Assembly (NCBI GenBank): GCA_964398985.1
Contig: CAYNOS010000003.1
Coordinates: forward strand, 43,614 to 107,613
Origin: CAYMRL01 sp964398985
GTDB taxonomy: Bacteria; Deinococcota; Deinococci; Deinococcales; Trueperaceae
Direction of reading: 5' to 3'
Length of the DNA stretch: 64,000 nucleotides
Shown here: positions 8,048 through 17,973 of the stretch, piece after piece
Layout of the letters: each line of letters opens with the position of its first letter
Position numbering within the stretch: position 1 is the first letter of the stretch
Position numbers and translations under genes: made by a program
Notes under the pieces: generated by a model
What the model was told of the DNA's origin: nothing
Databases searched by the model: none
What the model saw: the letters and a program-made list of their open reading frames with translations, nothing else

Positions 8048-10395
8048 GGGTGAGCGTCGGCTGGCTGCAGGAGTTCTTCGACGAGCCGCTGCCCGAGACC
8101 GGCCGCCTGGTCGAGCTGCTGGACGGGCTCGGCCTGGCGGTGGAGGTCGTGCACGACGTTCCCCAGGCCCCGGCCGGAGCCGTGGTCGCCGAGGTGGTCG
8201 GCAGCGAGCCGCTACCCGGCTCCGAGCACCTGCTCAAGGTGCTGGCGCTGCCGGCTGCCGGGGCGCCGCCCGTGCAGGTGGTGTGCGGCGCACCCAACGT
8301 CAGCGTCGGCATGCTCACGGCGCTGGCGCTGCCGGGCGCGGCGCTGCCCGGCCTGCCCGGCGTGGTGGGCGAGCGCGAGATGCTCGGCGTCGCCAGCCGC
8401 GGCGTGCTGGCGAGCCCGCGCGAGCTCGGCGTGTTCGACCATCAAGGCGGCGTGATCGCGTTGCCGGCAGGCACCGCGCTCGGCGCTCGGCTGGCCGAGC
8501 TGTGGCCGGCCGAGACCGTCATCGAGCTCGAGCTGACGCCTAATCGCGGCGACGCGTTCAGCATGCTCGGCGTCGCCCGCGACCTCGGCGCCAAGCTCGG
8601 CTGGCGGGTCAAGCACCCGGCCGCCGGCCTGGACCAGGGCGACGGCACCCGCGACGACGGCCTCGTGATAGAGGTCCACGACACCGGCGGCAGCCCGCGC
8701 TTCACGCTCAGGGCCATCCGCGGCGTGAACGTGGCGCCCAGCCCGGTGTGGCTACAGCGCAGGCTCGCGCACCTCGGCCTGAGGCCGCGCAACAACGTAG
8801 TCGACGTCACCAACCTCGCCACCTTCGCGCTCGGCCAGCCGTCGCACGCCTACGACGCCAGGGTGCTCAACGGCGGGGTGATCCAGGTGCGGCGCGCGCT
8901 GCCGGGCGAGAAGGTGGAGCTCCTCAGCGAGGACGTCATCGACCTGGACCCGGAGGACCTGGTGATCGCCACGCCGGACGGTCAAGGCGCCGGCAGCCGC
9001 GCGATCGGCTTGGCGGGCGTGATGGGCGGCCGGCACGACAGCGTCGCCTCCGACACCAGTGACGTCGCGCTCGAGGTCGCGCTCTTCGATCCTCGCACGG
9101 TGCGGCGCACCGCCAGGCGTCACAAGCTCGTCACGGACGCCCGCATCCGCTTCGAGCGCGGCGTGGACCCGAACCTGCAGCCGGCGGCCTCCGCCTACAT
9201 CAGCCACCTGATCAAGGAGGTCGCGGGCGGCGAGATCGATCCCGGCATCAGCCTGACCGGCGCCGACGTCAGACGCGCCGGCGTGTCGTTCCGACCCGCA
9301 CGCGTCGCGTTCTTGATGGACTTCGACGTCGCGCCGGCCAAGCAGCGAGGCTACCTGGAGGCTCTCGGTTGCGAAATCGCGGACGTCGGAGATGCTTGGA
9401 GCGTGACGCCGCCTAGCTGGCGCCACGACCTGGTGATCGAGGAAGACATCATCGAGGAGGTCGCCAGGCTTCACGGCTACCAGCACGTGGGGTTGAGCGT
9501 TCCCAGCATGTTCTTCGTCCCGCCCGCCAGCGATCCCACCCATCGCCAGCTGCGCTCCCGCCTGGCCGCCATCGGTCTGCAGGAGACCCTCACCTACGTC
9601 TTCACGTCCGACGCCGAGCTCGCGCGCTCCGCCTCGCCGGCGGCGCACGTGCGCCTGGCCTCGCCGCAAGGCACCGACAGGGCCGTGCTCCGCACCTCGC
9701 TGCTGCCGGGGCTGCTGGCGGCGGCCGTGACCAACGCTCGCGCGCCGTCGCTGGCGATGTTCGAGATCGGACGCGTGTTCCTCGAGCACGAGGAGGAGCG
9801 GCTCGCGGTGCTGCTGCGCGGCCCCGCGCTGCTCGGCGGCTGGCGCCCCGACGTCGCCAGCGACTTCTTCACCCTCAAGGGCCTGCTCGAGCAGTTGGCG
9901 GAGCTCGCCGGCGCGAGCCTCGCGATGTCCGCGCAGCCGCACCCGCACTTCCATCCCGGGGTCTCCGCCGAGGTGACGTGGAACGGGCAGCCGGTCGGCT
10001 TCGCCGGGCGCGTGCATCCCGAGGTGGAGGCGCGCTACGAGCAAGGTGCGCTGTACGCCGCCGAGCTGCGTTTGCCGCTCGCGCCGGGCGCGGTGCGGTT
10101 CAGCGACTTCTCGCGCCAGCCGCACGCCGAGCGCGACCTGGCGGTGATCGCTCCCCGGCAGGTGCCTTACGCCGAACTGCGCGACCTGTGCGCCAGCGCG
10201 GCGGGGGAGAAGCTCGAGTCGATCGAGCCTTTCGACGTTTATGAGGGCAGTCAGGTCCCGGTGGGCAGCCGCAGCGTGGCGCTGCGCTTGCGCTTCCGCG
10301 ACTTCGAGCGCTCGCTGACCGACGACGAGGTCGATGGCGCTATGGCGAATGTCATGCAAGCTCTCAGAGGTGCCGGATACGATATCCGCGCGTGA
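8044..10395 (+). CDS. pheT: Phenylalanine--tRNA ligase beta subunit
   Basis: Beta subunit of phenylalanyl-tRNA synthetase, responsible for tRNA binding and for editing of misactivated tyrosine. The 783-aa protein has the usual domain order: N-terminal domain (VSVGWLQEFFDEPLPE), EMAP-II-like tRNA-binding domain (about 40-150), B3/B4 editing domain with RNNVVDVTN, the B5 domain, a catalytic-core-like domain, and a C-terminal ferredoxin-like anticodon-binding domain (from about 690, FSRQPHAERDLAVI). The GTG at 8044 gives the 4-bp overlap with pheS and the canonical beginning; the frame is open further upstream only by chance inside pheS. The stop overlaps the next gene by 4 bp. Confidence 0.98.
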
Positions 10396-10934
10396 CCGAC
10401 CTGACCTGGATCGACTTTGTGATGGTTGCCGTCGTCGCCTCACTGACAGCCTTGGGCGCCACTCGCAAGCTCATCGGCCTGTTCGTCGGAGTCGGCGGCA
10501 TGCTGCTCCTGCGGCCCTTGCTCGGTCTCGGTCAGGGCAACCCGTGGCTGGCGATCGCGGTCGCCTTCGTCTGCGGGCTGGTGCTGGCGCTGGTCGGCCG
10601 CCGGCTCGTCGCTCCCGGCAAGGGACCCGAGTGGGCCTGGAAGGTCGCCGGCGGGTTCGGCGGCGCGATCCTGGGCGTCGCCATGGTCTTGGCGCTCGTC
10701 ACCGCCCTGCCGATCCAACGCAACCCCGCCAACGAGCGCGAGATCTTCTACCCGCCGCGCGACGTCGGCACGCAGCTGGCCGTAACGCTGCAGCGCTCAT
10801 CGCTTGTCATGTTGGGCCGGACTATACTCCTGTACCCGCTGCTGCCCGAGGCCGACCGGTCGCCACGCGAAGCACGCGTGCTCAGCGGCCTGCACGGCTG
10901 GCTGGTGGTCGGTGAGCCGTGGATGGGGAGGTGA
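10392..10934 (+). CDS. CvpA-like membrane protein
   Basis: A 180-aa protein translationally coupled to pheT (GTGA overlap). The N-terminal region has about four hydrophobic segments: WIDFVMVAVVASLTALGA, LIGLFVGVGGMLLL, WLAIAVAFVCGLVLAL and GGAILGVAMVLALVTAL. A polar C-terminal stretch ends in an amphipathic helix. This helix pattern and the Gly-rich second segment resemble the CvpA/colicin V production family, which is often found next to pheT or mutS2 in other genomes. The match is by pattern only; a different small membrane protein is possible. Confidence 0.6.
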   Translation: MTDLTWIDFVMVAVVASLTALGATRKLIGLFVGVGGMLLLRPLLGLGQGNPWLAIAVAFVCGLVLALVGRRLVAPGKGPEWAWKVAGGFGGAILGVAMVLALVTALPIQRNPANEREIFYPPRDVGTQLAVTLQRSSLVMLGRTILLYPLLPEADRSPREARVLSGLHGWLVVGEPWMGR

Positions 10935-10986
10935 CTCCAGCTGGCATAGCGTGCAAGTCAAGCAGTGGGCATAGGAACTCGAGGAA

Positions 10987-11273
10987 GCGCAAGCCCGGAC
11001 ACGAACAGCCACGCAGGTGGCGTCCGGTGACGAGGCGGAGGGCCGCCGGACCGTGAACGCACGGTCGCCGGCGGATAGGCGGAAGGCGCAAGCCCCAAGC
11101 CGAAAGCGCGAGCGCTCGGTGTCGCAAGTCCGAGCAGCAAGTCTGCGGGCCCCTCCTGAGACACACCCCCTCACTCGAGAACTCCGGGGCGAGAACTCGC
11201 CGAGCCGGCCAACTTCGGTGACGTCGGCAGCGTCGGCGAATGCTGTCACATGCGCCCGCCACCTCGCGGTGGC
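10987..11273 (+). ncRNA. Structured 5' leader of glmS, possibly a divergent glmS ribozyme
   Basis: The 360-nt gap before glmS holds no convincing ORF but many complementary segments. CCGGAC (10995-11000) pairs with GTCCGG (11022-11027), enclosing an inner GCCAC/GTGGC stem. TGACGAGG follows immediately, as after P1 in glmS ribozymes, and AGCGC lies 8 nt before the stem at the place of the ribozyme cleavage site. CGGCGGAT, another ribozyme-like string, is at 11069-11076. Against this, the conserved GGGTTTATCGA of the ribozyme core is not visible, and CGGCGG can pair in a long hairpin (about 11043-11074). GCCACC/GGTGGC (11258-11273) forms a hairpin just before the Shine-Dalgarno. That it is a structured leader is fairly sure; the class is not. 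Confidence 0.45.
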
Positions 11274-11294
11274 AGTTGGAGGTCAGGAACACGC

Positions 11295-13124
<1,830 letters not shown>

Positions 13125-13201
13125 GGCCGCAGGCCGCTTGAGTACGGATGCCGTCGCGCGTCTCGAACCAGCGTCCTTAGGATGCACTCGAGGGAGGCGC
13201 G

Positions 13202-13417
13202 ATGCCTGACAGGAGGGAGACCGAGAACGCCGCGGAGTCGCTGATAGACCGGCTCCGCGGCGTGGACGACGACGATCTGCTGATCGAAGTCGAGCGGTTG
13301 CTGGACGCTCATGCCGCGCGGACCGCGGGAAACGGCCGACTGATGGACCTACGCGACGAAGACCTGGCTGCGGTGCTGCGGCAACTGCTCGGCGAAGAAG
13401 TCGACCAGCCCGACTAG
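13202..13417 (+). CDS. Small hypothetical protein, 71 aa
   Basis: A short acidic helical protein with no recognisable family. GAGGGAGG lies about 6 nt before the ATG, a good ribosome-binding site. The body is made of leucine-rich amphipathic helices (ESLIDRLRGVDDDDLLIEVERLLDAH and DLAAVLRQLLGEEV) and has no Cys, signal peptide or membrane segment. It follows glmS at 77 nt and ends 23 nt from the convergent TPR gene. The ribosome-binding site and heptad-like leucines argue for a real gene; its role is unknown. Confidence 0.6.
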   Translation: MPDRRETENAAESLIDRLRGVDDDDLLIEVERLLDAHAARTAGNGRLMDLRDEDLAAVLRQLLGEEVDQPD

Positions 13418-13440
13418 TTCGACGTTCCGCGCGACCTCGG

Positions 13441-14295
13441 CTACGGGTTGCGCAGGAACAGGTAGTAGAGAAGGGCGCCCGCGGCGCCGATCAACAACCA
13501 GCGGAAGTAGCGCGTGACCCCGGGGCTCGCCGTCAGACGCCCCAACTTGGTGCGCGCCTCGCTGGCGTCACGCTTCTGCGCCAGACGCTGGGCCGCCTTC
13601 AACGACTTCACGCTCTTGCTGAGGTTCCCCTTGCGCCGGTAGGCGACGCCGAGGTTGTGGTGGGCGTTCGCGAAGCTGTCGTTGACCTTTAGAGCGCGCT
13701 GGTAGTAGTCGATCGCGTCGTCGGTGCGCTTCTCCTCGAGTGCCACGTTGCCGAGGTTGGTGATCGCCCGGTAGTGATCGGGGTCTTGTGCCAGCGCCGC
13801 CTCGAACGCTGCTTTGGCTTCCTCGAGACGTCCTTCGTAGATCATGGCGGTGCCGCGTTGGGTCTCGACCTCGGCCTTGAACCACGAAGACTCGAGGTCG
13901 TCGAGGGCAGGGAACAGCGCTTCGAGCTCGCGGCGGTCGAGCAGCTTGGCGCTCGCCTCGAGCGCCGCCAAGTCGGCTTCCAGCTCGGACCACGGCACCA
14001 GGTCGATGCGCTCGTCGAGGCGCCGCAGGCGCTCCGCGGCGCGCGTGAACGAGCGGTCCCTGACGAGGTCCTCGACGTCGGCGAGGGCGCCGAGTGCCCG
14101 GCGGAGCGAGTCGATGCCTTGGGGATCGGTGAGCGCGGCCTCGGCGACCGCACGGTCCATCAGGAAGGCCTTGTGAGCCGCGTTGAGGCGCCGGGCGGCG
14201 AGGAGATCCTGCCACACCATGCCCGCGTCCGGGCGGGCGGTGGAATCGCTGTCCAGGGAGCCGTCCGGCTGGGGTGCCGAGGGCGCGTCCATCAT
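13441..14295 (-). CDS. TPR-repeat protein with C-terminal membrane anchor
   Basis: A 284-aa protein. The first 150 residues are charged, helical and unrecognised. Residues about 150-250 form three tetratricopeptide-like repeats (RGTAMIYEGRLEEAKAAFEAAL; AITNLGNVALEEKRTDDAIDYYQRAL; AHHNLGVAYRRKGNLSKSVKSL). The end is a single hydrophobic helix (YFRWLLIGAAGALLYYLFL), so the TPR part probably faces the cytoplasm as a tail-anchored adaptor. The ATG at 14295 overlaps the glgA stop (ATGA) and no Shine-Dalgarno is visible, so it is probably translated by coupling; a second ATG directly follows. A link to glycogen metabolism is suggested only by this coupling. Confidence 0.75.
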   Translation of the reverse strand: MMDAPSAPQPDGSLDSDSTARPDAGMVWQDLLAARRLNAAHKAFLMDRAVAEAALTDPQGIDSLRRALGALADVEDLVRDRSFTRAAERLRRLDERIDLVPWSELEADLAALEASAKLLDRRELEALFPALDDLESSWFKAEVETQRGTAMIYEGRLEEAKAAFEAALAQDPDHYRAITNLGNVALEEKRTDDAIDYYQRALKVNDSFANAHHNLGVAYRRKGNLSKSVKSLKAAQRLAQKRDASEARTKLGRLTASPGVTRYFRWLLIGAAGALLYYLFLRNP

Positions 14296-15692
14296 GTGGC
14301 AGACGGTACCATGCCCTGGTAGAGCGCCTGATAGCGCCTCGCCGAGGCGTCCCACGAGAAGTCTTGCCGCATCGCCTCGCGCTGCATCTCGCGCCAGGTC
14401 GGCGAGCCGTGGAGCGCGCGCGCCTCCGACGCCGCTGCCGCCAGGTCGTGGAAGGTGGCGTCCTTGAACACGAAGCCGGTGCGCCGCTGCTTCACCGTGT
14501 CGGCGAGTCCTCCGGTGGCGCGCACGATCGGCAAGGTCCCGTAACGCATCGCGATCATCTGGCTGAGGCCGCACGGCTCGAAGCGGCTCGGCACCAGCAG
14601 CGCGTCGCTGCCGGCGTAGAGCCGGCGCGCGAGGGCGTCGTCGTAGCCGATGACGGCGGTGACCCGCCCGGGGTGGTCGGCGGCGAGCGACAGCGCGCCG
14701 GCCTCGAGCCCGGCGTCGCCGGTGCCGAGCAGGGCCAGCGACCAGCCTTGGTCGAGCAGCCGCTCGGAGGCTGCCAGGATCAGGTCGATGCCCTTCTGCT
14801 GCGCGAGGCGCGACACAACGCCGAGCAGCGGGTGCTCGTCCTCGAGCTCGAGCTCGTGCCTGAGGGCGCGCTGGCAGTCGGCCTTGCCCCGCAGGTCGCT
14901 GAGGGAGTAGTTGCTGACGAGCCGCGGGTCGGCCCGCGGGTCGAAGTCGACGACGTCGATACCGTTGAGGATGCCGCTCAGCTTGCCGCGCAGGCTGCGG
15001 AAGGTGCCGTCGAGGCCGAAGCCGAACTCCGGCTGGCCGAGCTCGAACGCGTAGGTGGGGCTGACGGTGGTGACGCGCGTCGCGAAGCCGAGACCGGCTT
15101 GCAGGGCGTTGGCCGCCCCGAAGTGGTCGAGGTACGAGTGCCGAAGCTCGGCCGGCAGCCGCAGCCACCACAGCACCTCGCCGATGTCGCCGGTCCCCTG
15201 GAACTGCGCGTTGTGGACGGTCAGCAGGTTCGGGAGTCCCGGGAAGCCGGCCGGCAGGTGCCAGCCGTGCTCCAGCAGCAGCGGCAGCAGGGCGGTGTGC
15301 CAGTCGTTGACGTGGACGACATCGGGCAGGAAGCCGAGGCGCGCGGCGACCTGCGGAACGGCGCGAGTGAAGCGCGCGAAGCGCTCGAGGTCGTCGGAGT
15401 AGCCGTAGAGCTCAGGGCGCGAGAACGACGGGTGACCGACGAAGGCGTAGCGCACGCCGCCGCGCTCGAGCACGCCGACGCCGACAGCATCGAAGCCGCC
15501 CGCGAACGGCACGTCGACGTCGCCGATCCAGTAGGGAGCCAAGTCGGTCTTGAGGTCCTGATACCAGGGCGTCAGCACCAGCAGGTCGTCGCCGAGCTCG
15601 GTGAGGGCCCTGGGCAAGGCTCCCGCGACGTCGGCAAGGCCGCCCGTCTGACTGAAGGGCCGCACCTCGCTGCTGGCGAACAGCACTCGCAC
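14292..15692 (-). CDS. glgA: Glycogen synthase (ADP-glucose type)
   Basis: A GT5 glycosyltransferase that extends alpha-1,4-glucan chains from ADP-glucose. The 466-aa protein begins with the family signature (VLFASSEVRPFSQTGGLADV; a Lys is usual where Gln sits in PFSQTGG). It contains HVNDWHTALLP, LLTVHNAQFQG and the C-terminal block SRFEPCGLSQMIAMRYGTLPIVRATGGLADTV, in which the E-x-x-x-x-x-x-x catalytic Glu of the FEPCGL motif is present. The Gln in place of the usual N-terminal Lys of the K-x-G-G-L motif is worth noting. The gene is upstream partner of the overlapping TPR gene. The start at 15692 matches the usual glgA N-terminus. Confidence 0.95.
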   Translation of the reverse strand: MRVLFASSEVRPFSQTGGLADVAGALPRALTELGDDLLVLTPWYQDLKTDLAPYWIGDVDVPFAGGFDAVGVGVLERGGVRYAFVGHPSFSRPELYGYSDDLERFARFTRAVPQVAARLGFLPDVVHVNDWHTALLPLLLEHGWHLPAGFPGLPNLLTVHNAQFQGTGDIGEVLWWLRLPAELRHSYLDHFGAANALQAGLGFATRVTTVSPTYAFELGQPEFGFGLDGTFRSLRGKLSGILNGIDVVDFDPRADPRLVSNYSLSDLRGKADCQRALRHELELEDEHPLLGVVSRLAQQKGIDLILAASERLLDQGWSLALLGTGDAGLEAGALSLAADHPGRVTAVIGYDDALARRLYAGSDALLVPSRFEPCGLSQMIAMRYGTLPIVRATGGLADTVKQRRTGFVFKDATFHDLAAAASEARALHGSPTWREMQREAMRQDFSWDASARRYQALYQGMVPSAT

Positions 15693-15888
15693 GCCTACAG
15701 TCTAGGTGCAACCGCTCGCCGGATGGCACCGTTTCGCCAGCCAGGCCCGGGCTCGTTTGTTCTTGGATGTATGGAGCTTTGCTGGGCGGCGGAGATCTGG
15801 CGCATATACTCTCGCGAGTAAGCCGGTCGCTGCAGTTTCGTTTGGGACGCAAGCTGCGCCCCGTTGCAGCCGCTGGTCCTGGAGGTTT

Positions 15889-17232
15889 ATGAAGCGCAGG
15901 GTACTTCTCGCCGTGCTGGTGGCGTTGTCGGCAGCCACCCTGGCAGTGAACGCACAGCTGTCTAGGGACTTCGCGGGCGAGTTCCTCAACCATCCCGCGG
16001 GCCGCTCGTTGGTGCAGGCGTTCGGCGCCCTCAAGAGCGGTTACCTGACCGATGTCGACGACGAGGTGTTGATCCGCGGCGCCATCAACGGCATGGTGGA
16101 AGCTCTCGACGACCAGTTCACCTCCTACGTAGAGCCGCGCGCGGCTGCCCGCGACCTGCAGGACATGTCCGGCTCCTTCGAGGGCATCGGCGCGGTGCTC
16201 ACGCCGTTCGACCGCTCCAGCGGCAAGGGCGTCGAGATCCTCACCGTGTACCAGGGCGGTCCCGCATCGCGAGCAGGCCTGCAACGTGGCGACGTGTTCC
16301 TGACGGTCGACGACATCGACGTCAGGGAGTTCACGACCAGTGAGGTCGCAGACGTGGTGCGCGGGCCCAAGGGGACGACGGTCAGGATCACCATGAGCCG
16401 GCCCGGCGTCGACGAGCCGCTGACCTTCGAGATCCAGCGCGCCACCATCCAGATCATCCACGTCTCTAGCACGTTGCTGCCCGACGGCGTCGGTTACATC
16501 GCGCTCGACTCGTTCAACAGCCAGGTGCTCAGCGAGCAGATGGTCGAGCACCTCGATGCGCTGATCGCCGAGGGCGCGACCTCGCTGATCCTCGACATGC
16601 GCGACAACTCCGGCGGGCTGCTCAGCCAGGCGATCCTGGTCGCCGACGAGTTCCTGTCGGAAGGCGACATCGTGTTCCAGCGCGCCAGGGGCGTGACGCA
16701 ACGGATCGCTTCGGCCGACCCCGCCGCCTACGACCTGCCGATGGTGGTGTTGGTGAACGCCAACTCCGCGTCGGCTTCCGAGATCGTCGCCGGGGCGTTG
16801 CAGGAGAACGGCCGCGCTTTGGTGGTCGGCGAGCAGACCTTCGGCAAGGGTGTCGCCCAGAGCGTTCTCACCCTCGCCGACGGCGGCCAGCTGCGATACG
16901 TCTCCTTCGAGTGGTTGACCCCCGATCGCCGCAGCATCGCCGACGCCGGCGTCACACCCGACGTGCAGGCGAACGACACGCGCTACCCCAACACCGTCAC
17001 GACCTCCGGTCGCGGCCTCAAGGCAGGCCAGACCGTCGAGATCGTCGTCGATGGCGAGTTGATCGGCACCGCCACGGCCAACGAGGACGGAACGTTCGAG
17101 GTCATGGCTTTGGGACCGCGGCGCGAAGTCAGCGAGGTGCAGGGCGAGGCAGTGGTGCATCTCGATTCCGACAGCGCTCTCCAGACGGCGTTCGAGCTGG
17201 TCAAGACGCAGGGCGCAAACGCGCGGAACTGA
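15889..17232 (+). CDS. Carboxyl-terminal processing peptidase, S41 family
   Basis: An exported serine protease of the CtpA/Prc type. The 447-aa protein has a signal or anchor sequence (KRRVLLAVLVALSAATLAVNA), an N-terminal helical region, and a PDZ domain (about 95-180, including GIGAVLTPFD and VYQGGPASRAGLQRGDVFLTVD). The catalytic core has the Ser in ANSASASEIVAGAL and the Lys in FGKGVAQSV. A C-terminal extension (about 375-447) follows the usual family end. The ATG at 15889 has GGAGG directly upstream; a TATACT -10 box lies at 15805-15810. It is divergent from glgA and 15 bp upstream of the ABC exporter genes. Substrates are unknown; envelope protein processing is likely. Confidence 0.93.
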   Translation: MKRRVLLAVLVALSAATLAVNAQLSRDFAGEFLNHPAGRSLVQAFGALKSGYLTDVDDEVLIRGAINGMVEALDDQFTSYVEPRAAARDLQDMSGSFEGIGAVLTPFDRSSGKGVEILTVYQGGPASRAGLQRGDVFLTVDDIDVREFTTSEVADVVRGPKGTTVRITMSRPGVDEPLTFEIQRATIQIIHVSSTLLPDGVGYIALDSFNSQVLSEQMVEHLDALIAEGATSLILDMRDNSGGLLSQAILVADEFLSEGDIVFQRARGVTQRIASADPAAYDLPMVVLVNANSASASEIVAGALQENGRALVVGEQTFGKGVAQSVLTLADGGQLRYVSFEWLTPDRRSIADAGVTPDVQANDTRYPNTVTTSGRGLKAGQTVEIVVDGELIGTATANEDGTFEVMALGPRREVSEVQGEAVVHLDSDSALQTAFELVKTQGANARN

Positions 17233-17247
17233 CCGCCGCCTGACAGC

Positions 17248-17973
17248 GTGATCAGAGCCGAGCGGCTCGTCAAGTCTTACGGGAACTTCCTGGCCGTCGC
17301 CGGGCTCGACCTCAGGGTCGCGCCCGGCCAGGTCGTCGCGCTCCTGGGGCCCAACGGCGCCGGCAAGTCGACGACGATCAAGGCGCTCGTCGGCCTCATC
17401 CGGCCGACAGCGGGCCGCGTGTCGGTCGGGGGCTTCGACCTGGCGAGCGACGGGGTCAAGGCCAAGGCCGAGTTCGGGTACGTGCCCGATCGCCCTTACC
17501 TCTACCCGAAGCTGAGCGGGCGCGAGCTGCTGCGCTTCCTCGGCAGGGTGCGCTCGGTCCCTGAGGCGGAGGAGCGCGCCACCGAGCTGCTGCGGCGCTT
17601 CGAGCTAACCGGCGCCGCCGACGCTCTGATCGAGACCTACTCCCACGGCATGCGCCAGCGCCTCACCTTCGCCGCCGCGCTGCTGCACGCTCCCAAGGCG
17701 CTGATCGTCGACGAGCCGATGGTCGGCCTCGACCCGCGCGGCGCCCGCGACGTCAGGCTGCTGCTGCGCGAGTTCTCCGCACAGGGCGGGGCGCTGTTGT
17801 TGACGACCCACTCGATGGAGGTGGCCGAGGCCGTCTCCGACCGCGTGCTCCTGATGGCGCGCGGCAAGATACAAGCCGAGGGCACCCTGGCGCAGCTGCG
17901 GAGTCGCGTCGGCCAGGACGCCGCCAGCCTCGAGGCGATCTTCTTGCAGCTCACCGCCGAGGAGAGCGCGTGA
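17248..17973 (+). CDS. ABC exporter ATP-binding protein
   Basis: ATPase subunit of an ABC-2-like exporter, 241 aa. It shows Walker A GPNGAGKST, the Q-loop region FGYVPDRPYLYP, signature YSHGMRQRL, Walker B ALIVDEPMVGLDP and the H-loop in LLTTHSM. It pairs with the permease that follows, whose GTG overlaps the stop (GTGA). The start is a GTG 15 bp after the S41 peptidase gene, so all three may be cotranscribed. The substrate cannot be told from sequence. Confidence 0.92.
   Translation: MIRAERLVKSYGNFLAVAGLDLRVAPGQVVALLGPNGAGKSTTIKALVGLIRPTAGRVSVGGFDLASDGVKAKAEFGYVPDRPYLYPKLSGRELLRFLGRVRSVPEAEERATELLRRFELTGAADALIETYSHGMRQRLTFAAALLHAPKALIVDEPMVGLDPRGARDVRLLLREFSAQGGALLLTTHSMEVAEAVSDRVLLMARGKIQAEGTLAQLRSRVGQDAASLEAIFLQLTAEESA

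Noticed and set aside
10935..11294. RNase P RNA, tmRNA, cobalamin or FMN riboswitch in the glmS leader
   Set aside because: Conserved blocks of these RNAs (GAGGAAAGTCC, a tRNA-like CCA end, the B12 box, the FMN core) were not found.
15721..15770. GCCCGGGC followed by T-rich bases as a terminator
   Set aside because: The palindrome has no loop and no plus-strand gene lies upstream that it could terminate.
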